A DNA stretch of 23,227 nt from Globomyces pollinis-pini (taxonomy: Eukaryota; Chytridiomycota; Chytridiomycetes; Rhizophydiales; Globomycetaceae). Location of the stretch: positions 1 through 23,227 of the forward strand of contig MU621337.1 in the NCBI GenBank assembly GCA_025399215.1, given 5' to 3'. Numbering within the stretch: the first letter of the stretch is position 1; the number at the start of each line of letters is the position of its first letter. A program made the translations under genes and the position numbers. The notes beneath the pieces were generated by a model, which made no database searches, was not told the origin of the DNA, and saw only the letters and a list, made by a program, of their open reading frames with translations. Positions 1 to 9,247 of the stretch are shown here, in pieces.

Positions 1-392
1 AGAGCGCTACCTGTAATACTTTATGTGGATGCTGCTGCTTTACTCTCTGCAAATACTCTTCTATACAATTGAATGCGACTTGGACAGCAACACGTGCTAT
101 TCATAGAAAATTACTACGTGTTTCTCCTCCTTTATCCATTGAAAGATGAAATAATGGAATTTACAACGGATTCACATTTACTAATCAATTGCATTGCTTT
201 TCACAGAGTTCAAGTGGAATATTATCCCGCATTTTATCGCGAACAGTTATTGATACACCCGAAGAATTTGGGAATATCGCGCCGATGAAGCCTTGTAAAT
301 TTTCCACCAACATCAAAGCTGCTTTTGCGGTACGGCACTCTGTCAGTAGATATTGTGACAGAATTAAAAATAAAAACGTATCAGAAGCTTAA
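1..392 (+). pseudogene. Decayed fragment, possibly ABCC-type transporter membrane domain
   Basis: Short open stretches in different frames look protein-like but no continuous gene can be built. Frame 3 (from base 3) reads through a segment containing TWTATRAIHRKLLRV, and bases 210-290 contain SSSGILSRILSR followed by TPEEF. Order and spacing recall the ABCC (MRP) membrane domain, where R-x-x-R-x-L-H-x-x-L-L is followed by a G-R-I-L-(N/S)-R-F segment. A possible 3' splice site (TTTTCACAG) lies near base 208. The usual FF(D/E)xTPxG stretch is missing between the two, so this is either an exon pair whose intron I cannot place, or a relic. It could also be chance; the family call is a weak guess. 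Confidence 0.25.
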
Positions 393-517
393 TGTATACT
401 GCTCGAATTTGTTTTTAAGACGATCAAATCTAAACTTTCAATTCTTGTTTATTGGAAAGAATCTTTTATTAATGAAATGTTTAATGAAAACTTGAACAGT
501 TTTTGAATTTATTCAAA

Positions 518-1421
518 TCACATGAAATCATCTTCTAATTCTTGAGCTGTTTTAGTCATATCTAATCCCTTATTGGAATACATATGTTCTTCAACCATCA
601 AACTTTCATATCCATTCAATCCTTTCTTTTTCTCCAACTGTTTTTCCTTGATATATTCTAATTCAGCTTGATTTTGGAGCTTTTCTAATTCTCTTTGTTG
701 TTTTCTAATCATTTTTTCATTTTGAATCTTCATTAATCCTAAATCTGGATAATCTTCTGTTTTTGTTTTGTTCAATCTGTTGATGATTTCATTCCTCTTT
801 TAAAATCAGTGTGTGTTGAATTCATTACCCTTGTATCTATATACGTACGTTTAACCTAAAGTTGTTTAAAGTAAATTCAATATACAGTCTTGTTTTTATG
901 AAAACCCACTTGACCTATTGTATTGATCAATTATCGTACTGTATACCAGTGTCCATATCTCCAGTCTTTTTCAAATTCGACCAAGGTGTATATATAATAC
1001 AAATATTATCTTTCTTGTTTCCTAAAAAATCAATTCATGTCCAGTAAAGAATCAATCCATATGAAATTTCAATGATTTAAAGTAAGATACCTTCGATAGA
1101 ATTAGCTTTAGTTAACTGAGCGATATCTAACAACAATTTTTCATCAATTTGATCCCAACGATCACCTTCTTGAAGTCTTAAATAGACATGAGCAGAAGAT
1201 AATTTGTCTACGTGAAACCAAACATCATTTGTCCAACCTAATAATTATTCGATAGTTTAAAGATACCTAATTTCTTAATATTAAATATGCTACCTAATGA
1301 ATAGATTCGAGTTAAGTCAAAGTATACCATATTTGATTAATTCTTCATTTTCAAATTTATCTTTTCCCATATAAATAGTTGTAGGAGGATCAGTAGCAGT
1401 ACTTTGAAAGTAATAAACCAT
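518..1421 (-). CDS. CCDC25: CCDC25 / Jlp2 family protein (NFACT-R domain), 6 exons
   Basis: Spliced minus-strand product of 216 residues (human CCDC25 has 208). Exons: 1421-1328, 1237-1091, 1021-947, 914-886, 855-829, 796-518; the coding length of 651 nt is in frame. The N-terminus has VYYF...[18 protein letters not shown], then [18 protein letters not shown], then [27 protein letters not shown] and [18 protein letters not shown], collinear with the NFACT-R fold. The C-terminus is a charged coiled coil ([15 protein letters not shown]) ending in the typical acidic tail DDFM. NFACT-R domains are related to RNA/ribosome-quality-control proteins; human CCDC25 has also been reported as a DNA sensor, while yeast Jlp2 is poorly understood. 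Introns are 90, 69, 32, 30 and 32 nt. The 29- and 27-nt exons are unusually small. The CHCHD5-like stop lies only 49 bases upstream of this start codon. Confidence 0.93.
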
Positions 1422-1470
1422 TTTCCCTTTCTTTAAAAAAAAATAAAAGATTTCATATCATTGGTTACAA

Positions 1471-1798
1471 TTAGTTTATTTTTTTATAAAATTGTTCATG
1501 ACAATCATTCAAGTTTTGTAGTACTTCAACACATTGTTGATGATCATTTCCATGTTGATTTAAACAAGAATTAAAATTATCAATTTGGGTTTTACAATCG
1601 ATCTTGACTTGTTGTATATCTTGTACTCTATTCATAAATATAAATATTCATTTACTTGGTATGTGCACATTGTGTTAAATTTTGTTTCTCGCTAATACAT
1701 TTACTTTTCCAATTATCTGGATTAATATCAATACATTCCGCATATTCTTGCATTTGTGTTGAGCAATATTTGGCTACCTTTTGAAATGATGCTTCCAT
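1471..1798 (-). CDS. CHCHD5/Mix14-like protein with four CX9C motifs, 2 exons
   Basis: Exon 1 is 1798-1656 and exon 2 is 1627-1471, joined across a 28-nt GTAAAT...TAG intron; the product is 99 residues. Exon 1 holds CSTQMQEYAEC and CISEKQNLTQC, exon 2 holds CKTQIDNFNSC and CVEVLQNLNDC, all four exactly C-x9-C. Two successive twin-CX9C hairpins, the spacing and the N-terminus MEASFQKVAKYC match CHCHD5 (human about 110 residues) and yeast Mix14/Mic14. Such proteins are imported into the mitochondrial intermembrane space and oxidised by the Mia40 relay; their molecular function is unclear. The ATG at 1798 aligns with the family start. An AG after a T-rich tract just upstream (about 1803) may close a 5'UTR intron. 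Confidence 0.88.
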
Positions 1799-2034
1799 TG
1801 AACTGTATGTAAAAAAAATTAAACTCTTCACAAAAAAAAAGTAAAATACCATCTACTCAAATATACATAACTAGCTTAACGGGTGCTATTACAACTTATC
1901 AAGTTCACCTAATACTACTTAGGTAGTATAGGTATTTAGGTTTCTTAACATCACCAAAGGATCGTTCATCACTTAACAGTAAATCCAATTGTTTAAAACC
2001 AAATCTGTTTATTGGTTGTCAACTATTAGTCATG

Positions 2035-2646
2035 TTATTCACTTTCTTTTAAGAAAGCGATTAAATCATCAAAGTCATGGCGATGGGCCAATTTAATTCC
2101 TAGTGCATCATAATGATTAGGGAGATGGATAATCTTTTCCAAAGTAAATCCTTGCTCTGACAGCACATCTTTATACTCGGAAAGTTTCAATTCAGCTAGA
2201 GTTTCTTCTAATGTAGTATGTACTTTTTTAAAGAAGTTCCAACCATTGTTTTCAATCGCGGATAGAACCTGACAGAGTTTCAAGTCGTGACCAATTTGAT
2301 AATATGCTCGGTTAGATATATCATATGTCCAGAGACGGTAGTCAGTAGCATCGTTCCAAGTAAAATGAAAAGTTAAAGGATTGATCCAAGTGATTTTTCG
2401 GGTTAAAGGAGAGCTCTTGATGACCTTTCGACTAATAACGTCCTCTTTGATCACAGCCCAACCTCCAGAACTTATAAATTTCCCCAAACATTCTTTTAAA
2501 GGAACGGTGGTTTTGGAATCAATAGATTGAATGATATTCATTTGATTTAATCCTTGGTTTTTGTTATCTTCAGCAGCAAATTCAATGGAATAGTTCACTC
2601 CATTAACAGCAGATTGAACATTTGTGGTAATTTTGTTGAGTTTCAT
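2035..2646 (-). CDS. Hypothetical protein with SAM-like C-terminal helices
   Basis: Uninterrupted frame of 203 residues from the ATG at 2646; earlier in-frame codons exist but no earlier ATG. I do not recognise the first 150 residues, which look globular and soluble (KITWINPLTFHFTW, DYRLWTYDISNRAYYQIGHD). The last 50 residues (AELKLSEYKDVLSEQGFTLE followed by an LGIKLAHRHDFDDLIAFLKE stretch) match the pattern of a degenerate SAM domain: L-x-x-Y-x-x-x-F/L, hydrophobic helix, L-G-I, H-R. SAM domains mediate protein or RNA binding. A canonical-looking 28-nt intron (GTATGT start, CTCAC, CAG end) lies directly before the ATG, so an upstream coding or UTR exon is likely and the true N-terminus may be longer. 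No signal peptide or membrane span is seen. Confidence 0.65.
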   Translation of the reverse strand: MKLNKITTNVQSAVNGVNYSIEFAAEDNKNQGLNQMNIIQSIDSKTTVPLKECLGKFISSGGWAVIKEDVISRKVIKSSPLTRKITWINPLTFHFTWNDATDYRLWTYDISNRAYYQIGHDLKLCQVLSAIENNGWNFFKKVHTTLEETLAELKLSEYKDVLSEQGFTLEKIIHLPNHYDALGIKLAHRHDFDDLIAFLKESE

Positions 2647-2681
2647 CTGGAGAGTGAGTAATACAATCACATACTTGGTTT

Positions 2682-3044
2682 TCAAGATATTGAATGCTCA
2701 AGATCTATCCATCTATTTATATTCTTTTGAAATCCATTTCTGGAATTATAATTTCATTCCCTTTTGGGACGTTTCCATTTTAGGAAAAAAAGACCAATAA
2801 TTTTTGTGATCATACCTTGCTACATTCATGGCTATATTTGTTCCAATGGTCTTGATATTGTCGATTGAAACATAACGATGTATTCTCTTGACATTAAATG
2901 ATTTTTAACAACCTGTAAAATATTTCATTCAAGTGAGAGCGGAATATCACTGCCAATCTAGTCTTCAAAATATCAATATTATTCAATCATTTATTATTCA
3001 TTTACAGTAAGGAAAATTCTATTTGCTTTAAATAATACTTCTAA
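2682..3044 (-). other. Unresolved exon-like pieces upstream of the SAM-like gene
   Basis: Several short minus-strand segments read as plausible protein but in conflicting frames. Bases about 2860-2790 give HRYVSIDNIKTIGTNIAMNV, a nearby frame gives NGNVPKGNEIIIPEMDF, and another gives NINRWIDLEHSIS before a stop at 2682-2684. Candidate splice sites exist (GTATGA near 2797, CCAG near 2740), and splicing there would join NVAR to NGFQKNINRWIDLEHSIS. Either this is the 3' part of a multi-exon gene or a pseudogene with indels. I could not establish a single consistent model. Confidence 0.3.
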
Positions 3045-3797
3045 TCATGAAGTACTTTGCAGTGCAATCGATTTTTCACCCGATTGGTTTGGTTTCTTCC
3101 TATTATTATAAACAATTTCAGTCAATGACTGTATTCTATTTTCCAAAAGGATAGTAACTTGTTGAAGAAGTAACGTGATAATCAAATAAATTGGAAGTGT
3201 ACCGATGGTGATCAGAAGTACGATCCATACTGTCCAGAGTATTGCAATGAGTATTGCAAATATTTGCGTAGCTGTTGAAAGACTTTCCAAACGATCATTA
3301 TTCCATTTATTTCGAGCAATTAATACGATTGTCAATACAATGTGACCAACAGGTATGACAAGTGCAAATGAGTTAATGATAGTACTGTAAACGCCCAATC
3401 CTAACACATATAACACGTTTGTTATTGTCATAGTTAAAAGTATACCCCAAACAATCACATATCCCACTATGATAAAAATAGTTTGAGTTTTGTGGTTGAT
3501 GATAGCAGTACTATATCGATGTATGCCAGCAACTGAAATAAATCCCAAAGCTATGTTTGATCCAATAAACCACATCAGTCTTAACCCAGTTGGTACACCA
3601 TACGGTAACCATCTTGCAGGATACGTAAGTAGAATCAACGCTGAAAAGAAACTGGATAGGAAGATAGAGATGACGCGATAGGATTGATTCTTCTTTAATT
3701 GATATGCAGCAGATACCAGAGTAAATAATGTGAAGGGATAGGTAATTCCACTTACAAATGCTAGACTGGTAGCAGTTTCGATTGAAAATTGTGACAT
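3045..3797 (-). CDS. Seven-helix membrane protein, array copy 1
   Basis: Intronless 250-residue protein starting MSQFSIETATS. Seven hydrophobic segments can be drawn at about residues 13-33, 41-62, 73-93, 107-131, 142-160, 176-199 and 201-218, with a charged tail (NNRKKPNQSGEKS). I do not recognise the family, and no class-specific GPCR motif is evident, so 'receptor' is only a topology-based suggestion. It is 64% or more similar to the copy at 6708-7463 by eye, with the first third almost identical. It lies head-to-head with secreted-protein copy C1 (start at 4126), sharing a 328-bp intergenic region. That divergent arrangement recurs twice more in the array, which suggests the two genes were duplicated together and may be co-regulated. 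Confidence 0.85.
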   Translation of the reverse strand: MSQFSIETATSLAFVSGITYPFTLFTLVSAAYQLKKNQSYRVISIFLSSFFSALILLTYPARWLPYGVPTGLRLMWFIGSNIALGFISVAGIHRYSTAIINHKTQTIFIIVGYVIVWGILLTMTITNVLYVLGLGVYSTIINSFALVIPVGHIVLTIVLIARNKWNNDRLESLSTATQIFAILIAILWTVWIVLLITIGTLPIYLIITLLLQQVTILLENRIQSLTEIVYNNRKKPNQSGEKSIALQSTS

Positions 3798-4125
3798 TAG
3801 AATAGAATTCTTTGAAGTTATGTCTTTCGAATTGTAGATTTGTAATATTTACTTCTTTTTTGTAAAACAGTCACTTTAGTTTAATTTCCAAAATCTATTG
3901 TGAAGACATTTCATTGTTCAATATACGTCAACGTAATTCTAATTTTCGTTATGAAAAATTTCAATTGAATATACACGTAAGCTTAGCCGGACAATTCAAC
4001 AGATTTAAAACACCAAACTTGCTTAGTATTGATGTAAACAATGGACACAAGGTGGTGAAATGCCACAAATAAATAAACAGAAAACTTGCCTATAAAAATT
4101 AGTTAGTATTTGCAGTTAAAATGAA
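3798..4125. promoter_or_regulatory. Shared divergent promoter region of 7TM copy 1 and C1
   Basis: A TATA box (TATAAAAA, 4091-4098) lies 28 bases before the C1 ATG. Blocks such as AAAATCTATTGTGAAGA (about 3890) and TTCGTTATGAAAAATTTCAA (about 3945) recur with changes in the matching regions before C3 (about 7563) and C4 (about 9012-9085), showing that the whole intergenic region was duplicated. The C1 leader also contains a two-codon upstream frame, ATGAAATGA at 4121-4129, overlapping the proposed start at 4126. Confidence 0.55.
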
Positions 4126-4884
4126 ATGAAAGTTAATATTATTGCTCTTATCCAAATCTGTTCTGCCTTGGTCGTCCGTGATGTTGAAAAACGTCAAGAT
4201 TCTGCTTTGGATTACTACAAGAAGATCCACGATGAAGGTTTGTCCAAGCGAGACGATATCGAAACACGTGAAGAATCTGCTTTGGATTTCTAGAAGAAGA
4301 TCCACGATGAAGGTTTATCCAAACGAGAAGTTTCTCAACCTGAAAAGAGAAGTGTCGCTGAAGTATGTTGCCAAGCACCATTTGTTGCAGTAAATGGTAG
4401 ATGTATTGAACCAAACCTTATGACTTTTGATGAACCTCAGTTTTCCAACTCAAATGGTGATTTGAATGATGATTATTTCGGATTGGATTGGTCTACTGGT
4501 AGAAAAACCATTTACTTCAATAAGTACTCATTTAGTAAATATCCTGGTATGGCACAAGGTGTTGTTTCTGCTCCAAATGGGTTGATTAACAACTCCTACG
4601 ACGTTCCAATGTATATTGGATCTGACGGAGGTATTGTCTTCTCAGTTGCTACCCTTTATGTCAATTCACTGAACAATCCAACCAACACTGCCAACTTTGT
4701 CGGAACACTCAATGGTGTAACTGTGGCCACCTACTCTGTACCTGTTTCCACTGGAGCTCCTTTGTTTCTCAATTTGGGTGCTCTAGGATTTAACAACATT
4801 GACAAACTCTCCATCATTGGTGATGGATCGTTGCAATCCTGGATTCTTATTGATGACTTTTCCTCCACTCTTACCAATCCATAA
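4126..4884 (+). pseudogene. Secreted KR-peptide family copy C1, one in-frame stop
   Basis: All of the frame is open from the ATG at 4126 (signal peptide MKVNIIALIQICSALVV) to the stop at 4882-4884 except one TAG at 4291-4293, which replaces the tyrosine TAC conserved in the other copies. It encodes two peptide repeats: the first is flanked by KR on both sides, while the second has lost its leading KR (ETR instead of EKR) and carries the stop. The C-terminal domain (EVCCQAPFVAVNGRC, then LMTFDEPQFS to the final TLTNP) is intact. It is therefore a very recent pseudogene, an allele, or a sequencing error. The AATAAA at 4899-4904 is intact. Its upstream partner is 7TM copy 1. Confidence 0.85.
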
Positions 4885-4898
4885 GTTGCGTATTGTTG

Positions 4899-4904
4899 AA
4901 TAAA
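4899..4904 (+). terminator. AATAAA polyadenylation signal of C1
   Basis: AATAAA sits 14 bases after the stop within TTGAATAAAGT. The same hexamer is found shortly after the stop in C2 (6368), C3 (8699), C4 (9952), C5 (10978) and C7 (20814), and is lost in the ruined C6. Confidence 0.6.
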
Positions 4905-5574
4905 GTACTTGTCTGAACTAATAGTGAAGTTTGTTTGGAGTCATGATATAATTTTGACAATTGATCGTTTGTTATTAACTCCATATGAAGCCTTAATATA
5001 TTTCTTATATCGTGATGTGGGTATGTACTTGTAATTAAAACATCCTTAGAGTTTTGACACTAATGAGTTTTTAACTATTGAAAGAATTCTTTTGAACATT
5101 TTAGAGTGTCCCTTAATTCAGGAAAACAATCTGAATATCTAAAACTACAATATTTTACCAACTTTAGACAATTCAGTACTAGACCACAGAAAGAAACTAT
5201 GATTCAATTCATACACCATATCTAATCAACAATCAAAGGTGAAATCTATTTTGAAATATACTTTAGGGCGATTAGCCACTTCAATAAAATAGTTGATTAA
5301 TAGAGTCGTATTGATCTACTTTTTAATAATCCCGTTAAATGAGTTTTTCAACACAAGGTGTGGATTCCATTGGTAGGATTTGTTTATCAACAAAACCTTT
5401 AATCTATTTCGATTGGCACTCTTCTCCCTAAGCTATCCACAGTTTTTTATATCAAAAAAGGTATTGCGACACGTTTACAAGGATTATATCGTGTGCTATT
5501 GAGAGTGACTACATATCAAACGGTAAGTTAGGCTGACAGGCTGAACTGATTTCAATATTTACAATAAATAGTAA
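4905..5574. other. Intergenic region between C1 and C2, partly duplicated
   Basis: No gene is seen. The block GGAGTCATGATATAATTTTG (about 4937) and the stretch with CCAACTTTAGACAATTCAG (about 5157) have counterparts after C4 at about 9981 and 10036, so C1 and C4 share 3' flanks. The rest shows no clear structure. Confidence 0.5.
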
Positions 5575-5625
5575 GTGTGGAGAGAGCTGAAGTCAGATTA
5601 GATCGAGTCTCTAAAAAATATAAAG
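5575..5625 (+). promoter_or_regulatory. C2 promoter: GTGTGGAGAGAGC element and TATA box
   Basis: GTGTGGAGAGAGC (5575-5587) is followed by TAGATCGAGTCTCTAA and TATAAAG (5619-5625), 39 bases before the ATG. C7 has the same order: GTGTGGAGATAGC at 19961, TAGATCGATTCTCTAA and TATAAAAA at 20005. C3 has a shorter version (ATGGAGAGAGCG at 7921, TATAAAG at 7959). The conservation of the first block outside coding sequence suggests an upstream activating element. Confidence 0.55.
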
Positions 5626-5663
5626 TGGTTCACATCTGCCAGCAAAATCACAATCGCGCAAAA

Positions 5664-6347
5664 ATGAAATTTAACGTCATTACTCTTATCCAAATCTGTT
5701 CTGCCTTAGTCGTTCGCGATTTATATAAACGTCAGGAATCTGCTTTGGATTACTACAAGAAGATTGTTCAAGAAGGTTTAACCAAACGAGAAACCTTTTA
5801 CGTTGAAAAGAGAACTGTCACTGAAGTATGTTGCCAAGCCCCGTTTATTTCAGTCAGTGGTAGATGCGTTGAACCAAATCTGATGACTTTTGATGAACCT
5901 CAGTTTTCTGGCGAATTTGGTGAATTGAATGATGGTTATTTCGGTATGGATTGGCCTACTGAGGAAACAACCATTTACATCAATAAGTACGCATTCAGTT
6001 TTTATCCTGGTACGGCACAAGGTGTTGTTTCTGCTCCCAATGGATTAATTAACAACTATCCCGAGATTCCAATTTTTGTTGGAACTGATGGAGGTATTGT
6101 ATTCTCAGTTGCTACTCTGTACGTAAATGCACTGAAAAACCCAACCAACATCGCCAGCTTTATTGGTACACGCAATGGTGTGGTTGTGGCCACTTACTCG
6201 GTTCCTATTACCAATGAAACTCCTGTATTTGTCAATTTGGGTGCTCAAGGGTTTAGCAATATTGACAAACTGTCTATCATTGGTGACGGCAGTGACGGAT
6301 CCTGGCTTGTCATTGATGAACTTTCCACCACTCTTACCAATCCATAA
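5664..6347 (+). CDS. Secreted KR-peptide protein C2, intact
   Basis: A 227-residue protein from the ATG at 5664, chosen because MKFNVITLIQICSALVV is a signal peptide shared by all copies; upstream in-frame codons belong to the promoter. After the signal come RDLYKR, the peptide QESALDYYKKIVQEGLT, KR, spacer ETFYVEKR, then the C-terminal domain starting TVTEVCCQAPFISVSGRC. That domain (CC-x10-C, then FDEPQFSGEFGELNDGYFGM, GTAQGVVSAPNGLINN, DKLSIIGDGSDGSW) is rich in short beta-strand and Gly/Asn/Asp turns and ends TLTNP; I read it as a beta-sandwich but know no exact family. KR sites fit Kex2 processing in the Golgi. There are no introns, unlike the housekeeping genes here. AATAAA is at 6368. 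It is tail-to-tail with 7TM copy 2. Confidence 0.88.
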   Translation: MKFNVITLIQICSALVVRDLYKRQESALDYYKKIVQEGLTKRETFYVEKRTVTEVCCQAPFISVSGRCVEPNLMTFDEPQFSGEFGELNDGYFGMDWPTEETTIYINKYAFSFYPGTAQGVVSAPNGLINNYPEIPIFVGTDGGIVFSVATLYVNALKNPTNIASFIGTRNGVVVATYSVPITNETPVFVNLGAQGFSNIDKLSIIGDGSDGSWLVIDELSTTLTNP

Positions 6348-6373
6348 GTTTCCGTGAAGTATGGGTGAATAAA

Positions 6374-6707
6374 CTATTTGATTGAAATTGTAGCAATTTT
6401 ATGTGTTACTAATATATTGTAATCAATTCAATCTGTGACAGTTCAATCCTAGATTCGATAGCCTCTCGGAATATCTTTATCATGAGAGACTTGTATAAAT
6501 AATCCACATAAAATTCATTACGAGGAGAATTTGTGTTAAAATCTTAGTGTTTTCCAGATAGATATTTACTCTACTGACAAGGAACGAAAAATATTAGCAC
6601 AGTATCCAAATTTTGAATTGTCCCACTATATCTTGACCACTGCAACTATTTCTGAGGTTGGAAAATCCACTTTTAAATCATCATATTGTTTATTCTTAAA
6701 TAAGTAT
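6374..6707. other. Intergenic spacer
   Basis: AT-rich spacer between the convergent ends of C2 and 7TM copy 2. No ORF, RNA gene or repeat is recognised. Confidence 0.5.
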
Positions 6708-7463
6708 TTATTGAGGTACGCTTTCAAGTCCATTCGACTTGTTCCCTATTTTGTTCGTTTTTTTCTTGTTGTTATAAACGATTTCAGTGAATGACTGTAT
6801 TCTATTTTCCAAAAGGATAGTAATTTGGAGAAGTAGTAGTGTGATGATCAGGTAAACTGGAAGTGTACTTATAGTAAAAAGAAGAACAAGCCAAACTGTC
6901 CAAAGTATTGCAATGAGTATTGTAAATATTTGCGTAACAGTAGCAAAACTTTCCAATAGGTCATTTTTCCATTTATTTCGAGCAATTAATACTGTGGTTA
7001 GTATAATGTGACCAATAGGGATGACAATGGCTAATGAGTTGACGATGGTACTGTAACTAGTCAATCCCATTACATGAAACACATTTGTTATAGTCATAAT
7101 CAGTAGTATACCCCAAACAGTTACATACCCCGCTATAATAAAACCATTTCGAATTTTATCGTTGATGATAGCAGTACTATATCGATGAATACCAGCAACT
7201 GAAATAAACCCCAAAGCCAAATTCGATCCAATAAACCACATCAGTCTTAACCCAGTTGGTACACCATATGGTAACCATCTAGCTGGATACGTGAGTAGAA
7301 TCAAAGCAGAAAAGAAACTGGATAGGAAAATAGAGATGACGCGATAGGATTGATTCTTCTTTAATTGATATGCAGCAGATACCAGAGTAAATAATGTGAA
7401 GGGATAGGTAATTCCACTGACAAATGCTAGACTGGTAGCAGTTTCGATTGGAAATTGTGACAT
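6708..7463 (-). CDS. Seven-helix membrane protein, array copy 2
   Basis: Intronless 251-residue paralogue of the protein at 3045-3797. The first 85 or so residues are nearly identical (MSQFPIETATSLAFVSGITY onward, then GLRLMWFIGSNLALGF), while the remainder has many conservative changes (IFIIVGYVIVWG against GFIIAGYVTVWG). The seven hydrophobic segments and the basic tail are conserved, which argues that selection keeps the membrane topology. Conserved islands in the second half include IARNKW, TQIF-ILIAILWTVW and TILLENRIQS-TEIVYNN. It lies head-to-head with pseudogene C3, whose ATG is 534 bases away. Function unknown. Confidence 0.85.
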   Translation of the reverse strand: MSQFPIETATSLAFVSGITYPFTLFTLVSAAYQLKKNQSYRVISIFLSSFFSALILLTYPARWLPYGVPTGLRLMWFIGSNLALGFISVAGIHRYSTAIINDKIRNGFIIAGYVTVWGILLIMTITNVFHVMGLTSYSTIVNSLAIVIPIGHIILTTVLIARNKWKNDLLESFATVTQIFTILIAILWTVWLVLLFTISTLPVYLIITLLLLQITILLENRIQSFTEIVYNNKKKTNKIGNKSNGLESVPQ

Positions 7464-7997
7464 TTGAATTTAAGAATCCAATTCTTTGATGTTAAGTCGT
7501 TATCTTTGTTATTCTTTATATGTGTAAAACATTTTCTTAAAAATAATCATTGTTTGGTGATTCAAAATCTATTGTGAAGAATTTTCATTGTTCAGCTCAA
7601 AATAATCAACAATGATATGTGTCTTATCCACAAATAGTACTATGCATACGCCATTACAGAGAGATTATGTCCTGTAGTTTCACATTGATATTTCTAAATA
7701 ATCTACAATTATTCATTTTATGTTTAAAATCAAATCCAGGATTCTCTAGTAATACACCACAATGATATAATTAATTTACCAACCATATAGTGCTACAATA
7801 CTTGCTGATCCTATCGTATCAGTACTTAATACGCGTCTCATCTCATCCCTGAACTCTTATTAGAATCCTACAAATTCCGCGCAACATTTTTTCACCAATG
7901 TTTATTATTTAATTGAAATAATGGAGAGAGCGTCCCAAATAGACTGAAGACTTCACAATATAAAGAGTCTAGCATTAGCAATCAAAATCAAATCAAA
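7464..7997. promoter_or_regulatory. Divergent intergenic region of 7TM copy 2 and C3
   Basis: Near 7563 it keeps AAAATCTATTGTGAAGA, shared with the region before C1. The element ATGGAGAGAGCG (7921-7932) and TATAAAG (7959-7965) precede the C3 start. The segment with CTATCGTATCAGTACTTAAT (about 7811-7830) has a relative at about 20948-20965 after C7. No gene is seen. Confidence 0.5.
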
Positions 7998-8678
7998 ATG
8001 AAAGTTAATATTATTGCTCTTATCCAAATCTGTACTGCCTTGGTCGTCCACGAAGTTGAAAAATGTGAAGAATCTGCTTTAAGATTTCTACAAGAAGATT
8101 GATCATGAAGGTTTATCCAAACGAGAAGTTTCTCAACCTGAAAAGAGAAGAGTCGCTGAATTATGTTGCCAAGCTCCATTGTTGCAGTCAATGGTAGATG
8201 TATTGAACTAAACCTTATGACTTTTGATGAAGCTCAGTTTTCCAGCTCAAATGGTGATTTGAATGATGGTTACTTCGGATTGGATTGGCCTAGTGGTAGA
8301 AAAACCATTTACTTCAATAAGTACTCATTTAGTAAATATTCTGGTATGGCACAAGGTGTTGTTTCTCCTCCAAATGGGTTGATTAACAACTCCTACGACC
8401 TTCCAATGAATATTGGATCTGATGGAGGGGAGGTCTTCTAAGTCACAACGCTGTACGTAAATGCACTGAACAATCCAACCAACACTGCCAAGTTTGTTGG
8501 AACACTCAATGGTGTGGTTGTGACCACTTATTCTGTTCTGATTACCAATGGAACACCTTTGTCAATTTGGGTGCTCTAGGATTTAGCAATATTGAGAAAC
8601 CGACTATCATCGACGATGGAGGTGGTTTCTCCTGGATTCTTATTTGATGATCTTTCTACTACGCCCACAAACCCATAA
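7998..8678 (+). pseudogene. Secreted KR-peptide family copy C3, frameshifted
   Basis: The start and signal peptide (MKVNIIALIQICTALVV) are preserved, but the first KR has become KC. An extra A in the peptide repeat (about 8081) shifts the frame into a TGA, and a later one-base loss near 8179 restores it. A TAA follows at about 8440, and more indels occur near 8560 and 8644. From about 8202 to 8440 the domain is readable (LMTFDEAQFSSSNGDLNDGY). AATAAA at 8699 persists. Several independent lesions make this a clear pseudogene, closest to C1 by sequence (KPIYFNKYSFSK-type segment). Confidence 0.9.
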
Positions 8679-8741
8679 ATTTGAGCAACGTACTGGTGAA
8701 TAAATGATTTGGAATTTGACTCTTTAACTTTTTTCAGTTAC

Positions 8742-8784
8742 TCTATTGTATTTGAGTCAATATTCTATTGTATTTGAGTCAATT
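8742..8784. repeat. 22-bp tandem duplication after C3
   Basis: TCTATTGTATTTGAGTCAAT occurs at 8742 and 8764, a period of 22. The homologous 3' flank of C5 (about 11003) has only one unit, so this duplication arose in the C3 copy. Confidence 0.75.
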
Positions 8785-8815
8785 TGTTACAATCACTTTA
8801 TTTCATGAATAGTGA

Positions 8816-8938
8816 TTAAGCCAACAGATTCTTCTGTAATTGATAAGCAGCAGATGCCACAGTAAATATTATGAATGGATAAGTAATTCCACTAACAAAT
8901 GCTAAATTTGTGGCAGTTTCGATTGATAATTGTGCCAT
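8816..8938 (-). pseudogene. Truncated relic of the 7TM gene
   Basis: From the ATG at 8938 the 40-codon frame matches the start of both 7TM proteins (MAQLSIETATNLAFVSGITY, then AAYQLQKN), then breaks off and meets TAA at 8816-8818. Homology ends after the codons for K-N, exactly where the C3 3' flank begins. It includes only the first transmembrane segment. Its divergent position 310 bases before C4 reproduces the 7TM-secreted pair seen at C1 and C3, so C4 once had a full 7TM partner. Confidence 0.9.
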
Positions 8939-9206
8939 TTGAAATTAATTTGAAGTTGTATCTTTGAAATTGTAGATATGTGATAATAACTTAGTCAACA
9001 TTGTCTGATGATTCAAAACCTATTATGACGAGATTTCATTGTGGAATATTAACGAAATTGTCACTTTCGTTATAAAAATTCAATTGATAGAAGAATATGT
9101 ATCTAAGAATAGCTAAATAAATCTAACGACTTTAGCCTCCAATATTATTTACTTTTATTGTAAACATGGGCGATATTTGTAAACAAATAAACTCTCCATT
9201 TATCTG

Positions 9207-9214
9207 TATAAAAT
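9207..9214 (+). promoter_or_regulatory. TATA box of C4
   Basis: TATAAAAT lies 41 bases before the C4 ATG in a region that aligns with the C1 upstream region (AACAAATAAAC about 20 bases earlier in both). The GTGTGGAGA element of C2/C7 is not evident here. Confidence 0.55.
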
Positions 9215-9247
9215 AATTAGTAGTTGTAGTTATAATCATAATCAAAA

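Noticed and set aside
4148..4414. Minus-strand frame of 88 codons opposite C1
   Set aside because: It is a mirror of the secreted-protein coding sequence; similar mirror frames appear opposite C3, C4 and C5.
5577..5663. N-terminal extension of C2 beginning at GTG
   Set aside because: It starts at a non-ATG codon and consists of the promoter element, TATA box and leader; the shared signal peptide begins at the ATG at 5664. The same applies to 19963-20043 for C7.
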